A stretch of 64,000 nucleotides of DNA from Porodaedalea pini (lineage: Eukaryota; Basidiomycota; Agaricomycetes; Hymenochaetales; Hymenochaetaceae), in contig NBAY01000084.1 of NCBI GenBank assembly GCA_002794775.1, forward strand, positions 1 to 64,000, given 5' to 3'. Positions 20,706 to 31,614 of this stretch are shown here, piece by piece. Numbering within the stretch: the first letter of the stretch is position 1; the number at the start of each line of letters is the position of its first letter. Position numbers and translations under genes: made by a program. Below the pieces are notes generated by a model, which did no database searches, was not told the DNA's origin, and worked only from the letters and a program-made list of their open reading frames with translations.

Positions 20706-21957
20706 AGAATGCGAAGGGCCGCGAGAAGAACGGTTGGTCTCTACTCCGTCCCCTCTCACCAACGGGGAGTAACAAATTCGTTCTGTGTTAGCTTTGATGA
20801 TCACGATGCTGGCCGTTGGGAATCGTCCTCTTCTTTGTCTTTGTCTGGGACCGTGCTTCGCAGGTCGTCCCGTCGTATGTAGTACCGCGCCTTGTAAGCA
20901 TCCTTTCCTCCGTGCACGTGAGCTGGATTGGGTTCTTCGACTTCGCATGTTTCATCCATCCGTAACCCATTCTTCTACTTGCTGATAGAACCGGTCGTTC
21001 GCAGGCTCCCTATTATCTGACCTACGTGTACCTCTACTAGTTCGTGTTGGTCGTGAGGCCGTGGAGAACACTCGACGTGATATACTTCATGTTGACCCAG
21101 GCTCTCATGCTCATTATTTTCGTTGGAGCCGCCGGAGCTCTCATGTTATGGGTACGCCGCTACAAGATCATCCTCATCGGCTACCTCTGTACCCGTTTGC
21201 TGTATGTCGGATCTTCTCTCCTGCGAATCCAGACTAACTCACCGTGTACAGTTGGTGCGGTTTGATGATCCACTCCCGCGGCGCTAACGCATCGACAGTG
21301 GAGATCGTGTGGACGCAGATCCTTCAGGGTATCGGAGGCAGTTTCGCAGCTGTCGTGATGCAAGTTGGCGCACAAGCCAGCGTGCCCCACATAGACGTCG
21401 CGATGGTCACGATTGTCGCTATTCTCTAGATAGAGATCGGAGGCGCAGTCGGTGGCATAATTGGTACGTTCTCTTACTTCGATCGTAAGCTTGGTACTGA
21501 CGAGTGGCTTTTAATGTTGATAGCGGGTGCGGGTACGATCTGGTCAAACGCAATGCCCGGGAGGAACGCGAAAGCTCTGCTGGACATCTCAGAGGAGCAG
21601 CGCGCCGCGCTCTACGAGAGCATCACCAACGTGCTCGCGTACCCGTGCGGGACTGAGATTCGGGAGGGCGTCATCTCCGGTGAGTCCACAACCCCTCCCT
21701 TTCCGCTTCTGATTTCATCTTTCCTTCTCTGATGTAGCCTATGGCGCAACGATGAAGGACAAGATCATCGCCGCTACCTCAGCCTCGGCCGTGCCCATCC
21801 TTCTCTCGCTCGCTTTGCCCTATAGTATCTTGGCGGCAAGCAGAACGCAGTCGACGAGGAGGATATCGATGGCGAAGTGTACGGGACGCGGATGTCAGTA
21901 AGGTGGATCGCAATATACGTTAGACGAGGGTATAGTAGAGGTCATTTTGGTTATTGA
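20706..21957 (+). pseudogene. Siderophore-iron transporter pseudogene, copy A' (C-terminal half)
   Basis: Starting with RENAKGREKNG the sequence follows the second half of the SIT family: APYYLTYVYLY, then a stop, then FVLVVRPWRTLD; ALMLWVRRYKIILIGYL; MIHSRGANASTVEIVWTQIL; GAQASVPHIDVAMV; AGAGTIWSNAMPGRNAKALL; SEEQRAALYESITNVLAYP; and the terminal region near QNAVDEEDIDGE. Intron positions agree with the other copies. In-frame stops (for example before FVLVV and at 21427) and indels show it is dead. The order SIT C-terminus followed by a minus-strand MFS remnant repeats the arrangement at 42390-45005. Confidence 0.88.
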
Positions 21958-22244
21958 CATTTTCTTGCACGCATTTTGCTGCATAATATTTCTTGTTGCC
22001 TATGTTCATTGGCTGTCGAATTAATCATGAAGCGTACGATAGCTTAGCTGTCTACATCTCGAAATTAATTGCAGTATGAGAATAAATATATGTTGTTTCT
22101 CTTTTAGTGCGATTTGGTCTACCGAAGTCTATGGATATGATTTTCGTTTCGTTTGACTAAAAAGAGAGTTGGCGAAGGGAGACGACGATGTGGATGAACG
22201 ATGGATAGCGGGTAAAATGAATCAGAAGAATCATAAATATTGCT

Positions 22245-22685
22245 CTCCACGGTACTTCCGGCAACCTCTAACCAATAACAAGCGAGACTCCCACTAGCGT
22301 AATCATGACCGCACAAACACACGCCACGCCTTCTTCACCTTCCCGCCGATCTCAAGCACAGAGCCCGGTAGCGGGTCCGAGATTGCTCGTTGTCTCAGCT
22401 AGAAACCCGCTGTCACGTCCGTACTCCCACGCGAGCCCACGCGCAAAGAGCACAGATGCAGTGTACGGCCCGACGCAGCGCATTGCGGGGACGGTACACC
22501 GTGTCAGGCCATTCACCGCGCCCGGTGTTGATTTTCTCCGAGCGACCTTTCGAGATTTCTTGAGTCCGGGTTTCTGGGGCGATGAAAAGGCTGAAGAAGA
22601 AGTGACGAGCGTCGCACTAGAAGACGAGGAAGACGTAGCCGGATGGGCGGCATAATTGGATTTCATTCGCCGCAGCTATGATAGT
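22245..22685 (-). pseudogene. C-terminal remnant of a DHA1-type MFS transporter
   Basis: The minus strand from 22685 matches the last exon of the intact MFS gene at 42999-43530: IIAAANE at the exon start, VARRKSTPGAVNGLTRCTV, VGPYTASVLFARGLAWEYGR, then in another frame VMITLVGVSLVIG and RLPEVPWRA. Upstream exons are missing and the frame is broken. It lies tail-to-tail with SIT copy A', as the intact pair does at 42.4-45 kb. Confidence 0.82.
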
Positions 22686-22689
22686 ACGA

Positions 22690-24690
22690 TTTGATAATCG
22701 GCGAGTGTTAAAAGACATGAAAAGCGCTCAGATTCTAATACACTAGTCGCATCAATGTACAATGTACTGAAAGAGGGGCGGGGGCGAAAGAAGCCCGAGA
22801 TGGGAAACGGAGAGTCTAGGTCAGGTATCATGCCGTTGATGGCCCTATACAAGTAGCATGTTGTGTTCGAAGACGGAGTTCAGGACACTTTGATCGCTTG
22901 TCGGTCATCAACGGCATTGGAGCCAGAGGTGTGGACGGGCGCAGGCAAGAAGGCAGGCAAGACGTGAGTAATACGCAGCACTTAACGGATCATTAGCTCG
23001 ACAGATGTCCGGAACATCTAAGCCCCGTGCTGGCTGTGGCCGATAGATCGCTTGATATCTGCTCGGTACCAGCGGCCATCCATTGCTATACTGTACAGCA
23101 GGCTCCTGAAACAGTGGCACAATGCGCTCAGGATACCTACTCAATGAGAATCGCTAGATTCCATTTTGTGGGACGAGTAAGCCGGATGCAAAGTGCCGGC
23201 TCACCTTTAATCGCACTTTTTCTGAGCTCAAAATATATATCATACCCAAGATACTCGTAGCAATCAATGGCAGACCCTTTTAAGCGATAATCTAAGCTGC
23301 TCTGCTGACATAGAGAAGAAACGAAGAGCACTCGGCATGAAGCCCGGCGTTTCTCATATGGTAAGAACTCTGATCGGTTTCGGAACTTGCTGCAAGCTTT
23401 GCTCCTTGGCCTCTCCGCTGTCCTGCATAGAAATCCAGTTTGAAAAGATTTCCGCTTTGTGTTCCAAGCTATCGAAACACGTCGTTGTTCCCATGGGAGG
23501 CCTACTAGCTCCGCCTACTACTTTATCTTTTAGAAAGTTCTCGGTAAGAAAAGTTTGGGGTGCACAGGAGGCATGTATAAAAGCGGAGGAAGACCAGGGT
23601 AGAATAACCGCTTGTTAACCCTTGCATACTTCTTTTACATAGGACCCTGCTCACGGACAGTTGATGCGCCTTCTGGCAGTTTCACCGTCGCTTTTTCAGT
23701 GTATTGTCTTGGTCGTTTGGTCATCCTGAGTCGTTGTGCAGGAGAGCCAGTCTAACAGCGTCTCGAAAACGAAGACAGTAGCCAGAAAGGATAAAGGCGA
23801 GAATAGGACGCAGAAAACGTAGAGTAAATTCAAGTTGTGATTTGGCCGACATTTAGATCTTACGTCATAATACATCTAAGAATGCTGACAAATTTCCGCA
23901 CCGACTCGTTAGCTACGGTTTTACTTTGCCTGTGCTATCGCTACCAGTAGGAGCGAGTATAATGCCGCTGCCCACCTCAAACTATTGGTGTGCAGATTCA
24001 AAAAATACCGGTCATCGGCTGGAGGGTCTTTCCCAGTCATCGAAGACTTAACTTTTCTGGCATGGGTATGCTTGAGAGCGGCGCCGACGACTTACACCGA
24101 CGATCACCGGATTGATTCAACAATATGGGTTAGTTCATAGTCCCGCTCAAGGCTCTGGCTCACAACTCATTCCAGCATACTAGAATCGGCTACATCCAGT
24201 GTTATTGTTTGCAAGAGGATTTCGGACGGAACCTGAACACGACATGTTTGTCCCGGGCACAGACGTCCCATTCGTCAAACCTGTACCAGACCCTCAAACC
24301 AGGAAACATTTTTTGGAGAATGAGCTCCACCACAATCACTTGCTACAGCGCCCATTCGCTCCGATTCTATCGAAATCCGCGTTACACGTATGATAGCTAA
24401 TCAAAATCTGATGTGCGGTCTGTTTGACAGGAGCCTGCATTCTCTGTAGGAATTGCGATGGCGGACTCATTCGCGCAAGACGGATAGGCCACATGAAACC
24501 AACCCACAGCTTTGAATGGGATCTTGCGATTCACAGAAGTCAGATTGGTAGGAACTATGGTCCTTCCGCCGAATCCCCCAAGTCACCACCCCACACCTTT
24601 TTTCTTTAAAAGCGCTCCCTTTTCGCTTCACCTCCCCCATCGTTCTTCATCTTTCTCCAGCTTCTGTATCCCATCAACCACATCTGTTCT
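22690..24690. other. About 2 kb with no recognisable gene
   Basis: Open stretches here are short and none resembles a family I know. The last 100 bp, with a C/T-rich stretch at 24600-24695, is the former promoter region of the tyrosinase pseudogene. Confidence 0.5.
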
Positions 24691-24696
24691 CCCATC

Positions 24697-26204
24697 ATGA
24701 CCGATGCTCACACAAAACATTCTAAGTACTACCACGTAGAAGGCGTTCGTCCTGGAGTTCTACCTGGAAAAGTTCCCCCCCTTCGCAAGGAATTCAACGA
24801 GTTTGTCAAGGACGCCGACGTCCTTAACCTCTACATACAGGCCCTCGCCCGTCTCCAGGAATTTGATCAGAAGAAACTGACAAGCTTCTTCCAGGTCGGA
24901 GGTGAATGAGCTCTCCTTTATCCTTTCCGATTCCTGACGTGTGCTAATGACGTTGACCCAAGGTATCCATGGCATGCCTTACATCCCATGGGATAACGTC
25001 GCAATTGATGAAAACGCCAAGTTTGGCGGATACTGCACTCATGGGAGCGTCATCTTCCCAACCTGGCACCGATCGCCTTCTAGCCCTCTGGCAAGCTGTC
25101 AATCCTGAGCTTTGGGTCGTTCCTGGCAACTCCGAGGACGGCAGCGCCACCATTCAGGCCGGGACTGAAGTTGATGTCTTCACAGACCTCACGCCTTTCC
25201 ATGTTGACGACACTACCTACTGGAAGTCAGCGAGCAGTTACAAATATGAGGAGTTTGGATCGACCTATGCCGAAGTCAGCAATAAGAATGCTAGCCCTTC
25301 CGAATTGAAGAAGATCGTCACGGAGGAAATCATAAAGCTCTACGGACCTCGCCGCGCCCCGCGTTCCGAAAGTGGCGGGTCCAAGGAAGTGGGTCAAGAG
25401 AAAGGCCATGTTTCTGGTGATCCTTCCACCAACCGTACGTTCCGCCTCCATACTGCATCTAGTCTCTTTGCCCTCCTTCATCTTCTTTTCTTCTAATTTG
25501 GGACGCTCACTGACTTTTTTCCCTGCAGCCGGCCAGAAGGAACTTATTCTCAAAGATTCTGCCGTCTCGGGCCCGCTCTACCCTAGTGACGATCACCGCG
25601 ATTGGATCGTGACCGTCTCAGTCAATCCCTACCAGTTTGCGAGAAGCGCGTACATTCACATCTTTCTGGCTGAGAACGTCCCATCGGAGAACTGGACGCT
25701 TGCACCCGAGCTGGTTGGTGACGTTGCTATCTTCAGAAACACGAGTGGCCAGTGTGCCAACTGTAACGAACGCGAGACTGCGGGCGAGATAGTTTCTGGA
25801 CATGTTCCTCTCACGAGTAGGGTTCTTCCCCTTGATGTGTCTGGTGATAGACGACTGACAATGGTTGTAGGTGCATTGTTGGAAGGAAAGAAGGATCTCA
25901 ACAACGAAGAGGATATAGTTGCGTATCTCGAGGCGCATTTGCACTGGCGTTGCGAGCTTGTATGTTTTCCGACTTCTCTTCCTCCTTAACTCTTTTCTAA
26001 AAGGCCCGATTACTTTGCTAGGTTGATGGCACAGAGGTACCCCTTAAGGATGTCCCATCGCTTAAAGTGCGTGTCTCTTCGGCACCGATCTCGTTGGGCG
26101 AGCACAGAGGCGGCGGCGTTGAATTTCCGAAGCGCGGAACGTTCAAGACCCACCACTCGATTACGCACGGCCGCGTGGGTGGCTTTAGTTTGGAGGATGA
26201 ATGA
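24697..26204 (+). pseudogene. Tyrosinase (polyphenol oxidase) pseudogene, CuB half deleted
   Basis: Exon 1 (24697-24901) and the start of exon 2 (from 24963) carry the fungal tyrosinase N-terminus with the three CuA histidines in [15 protein letters not shown] and FPTWHR. Directly after HR at about 25068 the sequence jumps to [15 protein letters not shown], which in the family follows the last CuB histidine. The whole CuB region, roughly 200 residues by family knowledge, is missing and the frame changes at the join. Later exons keep the C-terminal domain (KLYGPRRAPR, VPLKDVPSLKVRVS, THHSITHGRVGGF) and end at TGA 26202-26204. The intact enzyme oxidises phenols to quinones for melanin; this copy cannot be active. 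Confidence 0.9.
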
Positions 26205-26335
26205 GGTGGCGAGCAGTAAGTGTCGCCAAAGGTTTTTCATTTGCATCTCGATCGCAAGTGCTTAAGCAGTTATCCATTCCATGCAGCTTCCATCTGTGTA
26301 CTATATGAATTCCGCCTCTTTGACTGTAGTATGAA

Positions 26336-26354
26336 GGGGGGGGGGGGGGGGGGG
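26336..26354 (+). repeat. G homopolymer, 19 bases
   Basis: An uninterrupted run of 19 G residues lies just after the tyrosinase pseudogene. Such runs are prone to length change, and the exact count may be a sequencing artefact. Confidence 0.7.
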
Positions 26355-26635
26355 CTACAGAATAATTATGATGTTTCTTGTTTAAATGACCGTTGCCTGA
26401 TGAACGGACTACGAAGTAGACGGAATACTACGTTCGAATCTGATTGTATGGAAACAGAGCTCAGTTGTTTTAACAAGTCTACTTAAGTTCGTGATACAGC
26501 AATTGTCTATTTAAAACGAGAGTTGGCGAAGAGCGACGTGGACGTAAATGCAGTTCAAAAGCTTTACGATCAATGCACGGAAGCAAACAAAACAGAAAGC
26601 GGGAGAAAATGAAGCAGACTCAAACATTGCTCTTC

Positions 26636-26790
26636 AAGTTCTCTTTCCTCCTCTGTAGCACGCCACGGCATTTCCGGCAACCTCGGTCTCAAAGCAAATG
26701 CGACACCCACAAGTGCAACCATACCCATATACGTTATCACTCCCCCGAGGCTCCATCACACCCATCCCCTTCCCCATCTGACGGAATGAT
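26636..26790 (-). pseudogene. Second MFS C-terminal remnant
   Basis: On the minus strand ITYMGMVALVGVAFALRPRL and PEMPWRATEEERELEEQ match the last helix and acidic tail of the intact MFS protein at 42999-45005. Only this last piece is convincing; the upstream sequence to about 26890 is too diverged to align by eye. With 22245-22685 and the intact gene, it makes three copies of this 3' end in the window. Confidence 0.65.
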
Positions 26791-26799
26791 TCCGCCGTT

Positions 26800-29090
26800 C
26801 TCACACCCGCCAGACAATTGAAACCATAGTTTCTGAAGCGACGACGAGGATGGCGAATCGATAGACGACTTTGGCGGCGTTGAGCAAGCTTAGCGGTGTT
26901 TGGAGGCCTCACAGGACTTGAAGTTAGACCGAAACTGGTCGGCGACGCGCCTCCAGAGTACCGCGGACTCAACATGGGGCATTTTGGACCTTTTACTGGC
27001 ATCTGAACGAGCAGACCCGCACCTCCCCAGTGATCTACAGCGATAGACCTGCCCAGCGGCAACGCTTTCGTCATGCTTGTACTTCCTCCGGCTAGCAATC
27101 GTCCAAGCTCTGTCTCTATCACGGTTCGAATCTTTGTCACAGCCCTTGCAGCGTTGGCCATTCGTTGAGTGGCGCAACCTGTTTCCACTGCTTTTCCTCT
27201 TCGATGACAGGAGAGCACGATGCCGAATATCGGGCTTGTTTCCTTGACCAATGAGCAGGTTACAATACTCGGCGGGGACGAGCTCCTTCAGAAGAGAAGC
27301 ATGGACATGGTGCGCGGGTCGGGCGGGGCACTGCGGTTGAAGGATGAGCTGAGGGAGGGGTATGAAGTAGTCGAAGACTGTAGCGTAATGGCGGAAGAGA
27401 CCTCAAATCGACCTGTCTAGTATACGTTGTTGGAGGACCAAAGGTGAGCAATTGCGCCTGGCCGCCGTCAGCAGAGGCGGTTATTATGACGGGTGGGGTG
27501 TGATCAACAGGCACAAGGTTTGCACCAAAGCTTGTCTCGAGTGCTTGAATGGCATTGAAATACATGCCTAGACTATAAATTTTGGACGTGGTTTCCACAA
27601 GAGGTGCATTAGACACAATCAATTTACGTGACAATTTTATTGTACGCACCAGCGCTTAATTGCACTCCTTAGTAAACGTCGTCTCACTCCTGTACATCTG
27701 TCCACGTAGATCACAAAACACATCCAAAAAGCTTTCCTCGATCACGTCCTCCCTCTCGTCCATGATCGATGCCGAGTCCCAACCAAACAACGAAAACAAC
27801 CCTTCCGGAAATCTTCTTCAGCTTGCGGTGCATCTCCTTCTCCTGTGCGGGCCACTGCTAGACAGTCTGCGCAAGGTGCACTGCGCACTGAAGGGTCTGG
27901 TTAAGGCTCACGTCGCTGCGCTGAGCCCTGCGGCGCTGAAATCATTCCATTTGAGCAACTGGTGCATAGAAGAGCTCGCATTACACGCCCTCTCAATAGT
28001 CGAACCGGCGCAGAGGACATAGCAGCTTCGTCGTTAAACCCGAGCAAGGATAATTCGCTCGACTTTGTGTCCGTCAGACTGCGTGATCTGGTCCGACCGG
28101 ACAGTAAAGAGCTCATGCACAGGCGCCGAGGGTGGAGAAGAGAGCGAAAAAAATACAGAGGTTGAGTTCCTTTCAGCATGCGCCTACCAAGTCTTCCAAA
28201 TAAAGCCTCACATTCCGACAATCACGTGCTCCAGGTCTCAGAGTCGCGGCTACACGCCGTCGAGCACCGCCCTCTATCCGAGCTCACAACATCTACAGTA
28301 CCTACGTCATGTGCCTTACGTTCCCTGCTGGCATAAACATTAGGGTGTGGGGGAGCACATCGTGGTTAATGTGACTTCCAAACCGTACCTCAGCCCGAAG
28401 GTGTGTCTATCCAACTCGACTCGAAAATCGAGGGAAAGCTCCGATGATGCACCATTCAACAGAGCGACGAGGGTCTCTGTATGTGCGTACCTTATACGAT
28501 GTTTTGTTTCCGATTTGTTTTCATGCTGACTGTGCCTTCCGCCACTCTTACATGTAGTGACAGACATCGTTGGTGGTCTCATCAGGACTGCCGTAGGTCT
28601 TGTCCATCGGGCCCTTTGAACGCGACATATCGCCAATAGTAGTAGACAACTGATTTGGCGCATATGCAACCTTTCACAAGTCGTTGTCCCGTTTGCCGTG
28701 TTGTTGATCACTCTTCTGCAGGCTTTGACGCCTTTGAAAACTTAAAAGAAAACAAGAGCAGCTTTCTTCGTCCCCCACCCTCTTACTTTTACAGTTCTGG
28801 CTAGTGCAAGAACCATCCTCTTCATACTCGTTGTCTACTAAATTTGGAGGTTACCAATCGGGGCCTATCCGGAAACGCGGAAACGGACTGGATGTGGTCC
28901 ACGTTCCTGCATTGGTACTGAAGGGAGATGAACGGTACCGTTAGAGCAAAGAGTTAAAGTTTCGACTTATAGTTATTCTATCATTCTGACATGTTATATT
29001 TACTTTTACTGTATTTTTCACAACTAATGACAGTCCGTGAATATCATGAAAGTGTTTCGGAAAGTCATGTGGCGATCGGCACTGCTGATC
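26800..29090. other. About 2.3 kb with no gene I can support
   Basis: An open minus-strand run near 27260-27649 and an open plus-strand run from an ATG at about 27763 (MIDAESQPNNENNPSGNLLQ) both lack any family resemblance or a convincing splice partner. Either could be a hypothetical gene. Confidence 0.4.
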
Positions 29091-29100
29091 AACACCCATA

Positions 29101-29783
29101 CAGTCGAACCTGTGTATAAGCATTGGCCTCGGTGGACATGTCGGCCAATGCTTATACACAGGAATGCTTGTCCGCATTATTGCATAATAAACAAATAAAG
29201 TTATTTCCATTTATGGAATGCTGTCTCACGCAATCCAATGTTAAGACCCACGCATGCAGGTGAAGACATTTACATTACTTTCAGCTGTTAAATAGTTGCA
29301 AGGGACACTTTAAGAGAAATAACTATGAATATTAGCATTTAGACCTTTGTTGATTTCCTTCTGGAGCTCCCGCCACAGCTTTGGACCTTTGGTAACAGCT
29401 TGTGTGTCTGACTGAACTCTGCACTGGTCTGGCTTTTGAAAAAGCTCATTAGCTGCAAGAGTGCATGGCAAGTAAGGGTATCTGACAGGTGCTTTTTTTT
29501 TTTTGCCTTATCTATCTACTTTCTGCAGGCCACAAAAATCATTGCTTGCCAAGCCACATACCATCACAAGAGCATCCATATGGGGGTATATATGGTCATG
29601 TGATGACCTCTAGATAAGCATTTTTGGTTTAAATTTTTGTTCAAATCTTAATGTCAAATGCTTATGGGGATAATGCTTATAGGACCCTGAATTCTCCGCC
29701 TACCGAGTTCGGTGGATCAAAAATTCAATGCTTATGTACAGGTAATGCTTATGCACCGGTATGCTTATACACAGGTTCGACTG
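29101..29783. mobile_element. Tc1/mariner-type MITE (683 bp)
   Basis: The ends are CAGTCGAACCTGTGTATAAG and its reverse complement, each flanked by TA (29099-29100 and 29784-29785), the target site of Tc1/mariner and pogo elements. Subterminal copies of ATGCTTATACACAGG recur inside in both orientations, including a second inverted copy close to the left end that makes a local hairpin (about 29108-29162). No open frame of transposase size exists, so the element is non-autonomous. Confidence 0.9.
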
Positions 29784-30079
29784 TATTTGGATAGATTTAT
29801 TGAGTTTCTGACGTCAACTCGATTTACAATTTATGTTGGTCAGCCTTTCCAGGTCCATTGGTGCCAGAATAGTCGGAACAACGGCCTCACCTGATCTCGC
29901 TTTGAAGCCGCGACCACCCGTGAAACATTCCTTTCGTTTTCTGACTGTCATTATTTGTGAAAAACACAGTAAAGCGCTCTAATGTAGTCAGAGGATCAAA
30001 AGACCGGTGGGAGGCAGAGAATATGACGCCTTTCAGACACTGTTCGAACAAATGTATTGAGAACAATCTCCTTCGCGTA

Positions 30080-30786
30080 CTAAACCCCAGAACAAAATAT
30101 ACAATCTCTGCTCGTCCTTAGAAGCGAATCTCCACATCTATTATAACTCCTGCCGTACGTTTCTTTCCGACACCTAAATATGTCATGTCCAATTATGTGA
30201 CCAGTCTCGCACCTATCCCGCCTTGTCAAATGCTCTGTAACGTGCGTTTGCATTTTCATCTCTCGCGCGCGACTTATCTCGAAGGCATACTGAAAGCCAA
30301 TCTTATATACTTCTTCATCCGTCAATGGGGTCCGGCGGTTCGTCAGTGCAGCTACAGCAGGACCGAACCACTCCGCTATCTCGAGGTCGCGAGCCATTTT
30401 GATGCCTTGGACTGGATCAAAACTCTTGGTGAGCAGCTCGGTTGCGGCCAAATGCTTGATCCCGACGAACGACCACATGTGTGCGAGATCGAGGACGGAC
30501 ATCCACTCTTCCTTTGACAGTTGCACCATCCCGCGATGTAACCTGTCATTTCCAGATGTCACTAATGTATTACAGACTAGACAAAGGCGACTCACGGCGC
30601 GTACATTGCTGTCAAAAATACACGAAAGTCCTCTGCTGCAACTCCGTCGAGACGGATGGGGTGCTCGTCGTCAGATCCTTCGACCGCATTGTCGGCATCT
30701 CCTGCTGGCATTGAGAACATGCTCCGAAAGACATCAGAGTCTGTTTCGAAAGGCTTTCGATCAACGGTAAACAAGCGGTCCTGAAC
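30080..30786 (-). CDS. BTB/POZ-domain gene (5' end unclear)
   Basis: Two exons, 30596-30786 and 30080-30542, join through a 53-bp GT...AG intron without a stop. The translation follows the basidiomycete BTB family: LFTVDRKPFETDSDVFRSMF, EHPIRLDGVAAEDFRVFLTA, WMSVLDLAHMWSFVGIKHLA, then DPVQGIKMARDLEIAEWFGP. BTB domains mediate protein-protein contacts, often as adaptors for cullin-3 ubiquitin ligases. No ATG opens the first exon; it seems to begin at an acceptor (AAG before GTTCAG, near 30787), and I could not place an upstream exon in 30787-31200 with confidence. The usual residues before LFTVDRKPF are therefore missing and the copy may be truncated. The C-terminal 50 residues are not typical of the family. 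Confidence 0.65.
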
Positions 30787-31614
30787 CTTCAGACCACGAC
30801 CTATCGTGAGCGATAAGCTGAGTGCAGCATTGAATAAATACTGACACGGAATACAACAAGTGAAGGACGAAATGCATCATCTCTGGTAATGTCTTCAGAC
30901 ATATCGCAGAGGTGGTAAGCAAAGAAGGGGTGGGCGATGGAACTGTCAGGCAGGACAGACCTCCTCGTTCACTTGAACATGAGGCAAACGCGTTCTGATA
31001 TATGTAGTTCGGGCAGATGTTCTTTTGAACCGGACCATCCCGCATGATGCTTCGAAGTCTCAACATCAAGATGAAGCCCTTCCCAACGATCACCAAGTCC
31101 TCTTCCATGCATGTGTGTCTCACGCACGGGGGAATGCCTATCTCCGTGTTGCCCGATCTGCTGTTCTTCACCGCCTATTATCGCCAGTTTAGACACTTTC
31201 TGCCTAAGAATAGAAATCTCTACATGCCTTCGATTGAAGTTTTGCCGGCTGTGTTCCGGATCGCTGGAGGTATTAATACGAGCGACGGCTAGCCTGAGGT
31301 TGAAAAAGAGGAAATGAAAGAGCAGAGCACAATCTGATGCGAATTGAAAGTAACGCTCACATAGATGGCTTACCTACAATATCTGCTCTTAGCAGCGTTA
31401 GTGTTCAGGGGATGTACGAACACAATAAGCTCACGTTTCTTCGTATTCATTATATGACTTGCTTGCGTTGTCACTCAGCTGGTCCTGGACGCCTTGTCAT
31501 CCAATTTCGGTTAGCACACCCCCCGCGAAGATAAAGTGAAGAGTCAAAAGCATCGTCCATGTATGGGACAAAATACATATAGTCTGACGTAGGAGACATC
31601 GCACAAGGCACAGT

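Noticed and set aside
22352..22655. Plus-strand open frame of about 116 codons at 22305-22655
   Set aside because: The opposite strand matches the last exon of the MFS transporter; the plus-strand frame is its shadow, as the same shadow appears at 43033-43341.
26400..26450. GTTCGAATCTG resembling a tRNA T-loop (with a similar hit near 27120)
   Set aside because: No matching acceptor stem, D-arm or anticodon arm could be folded around either site.
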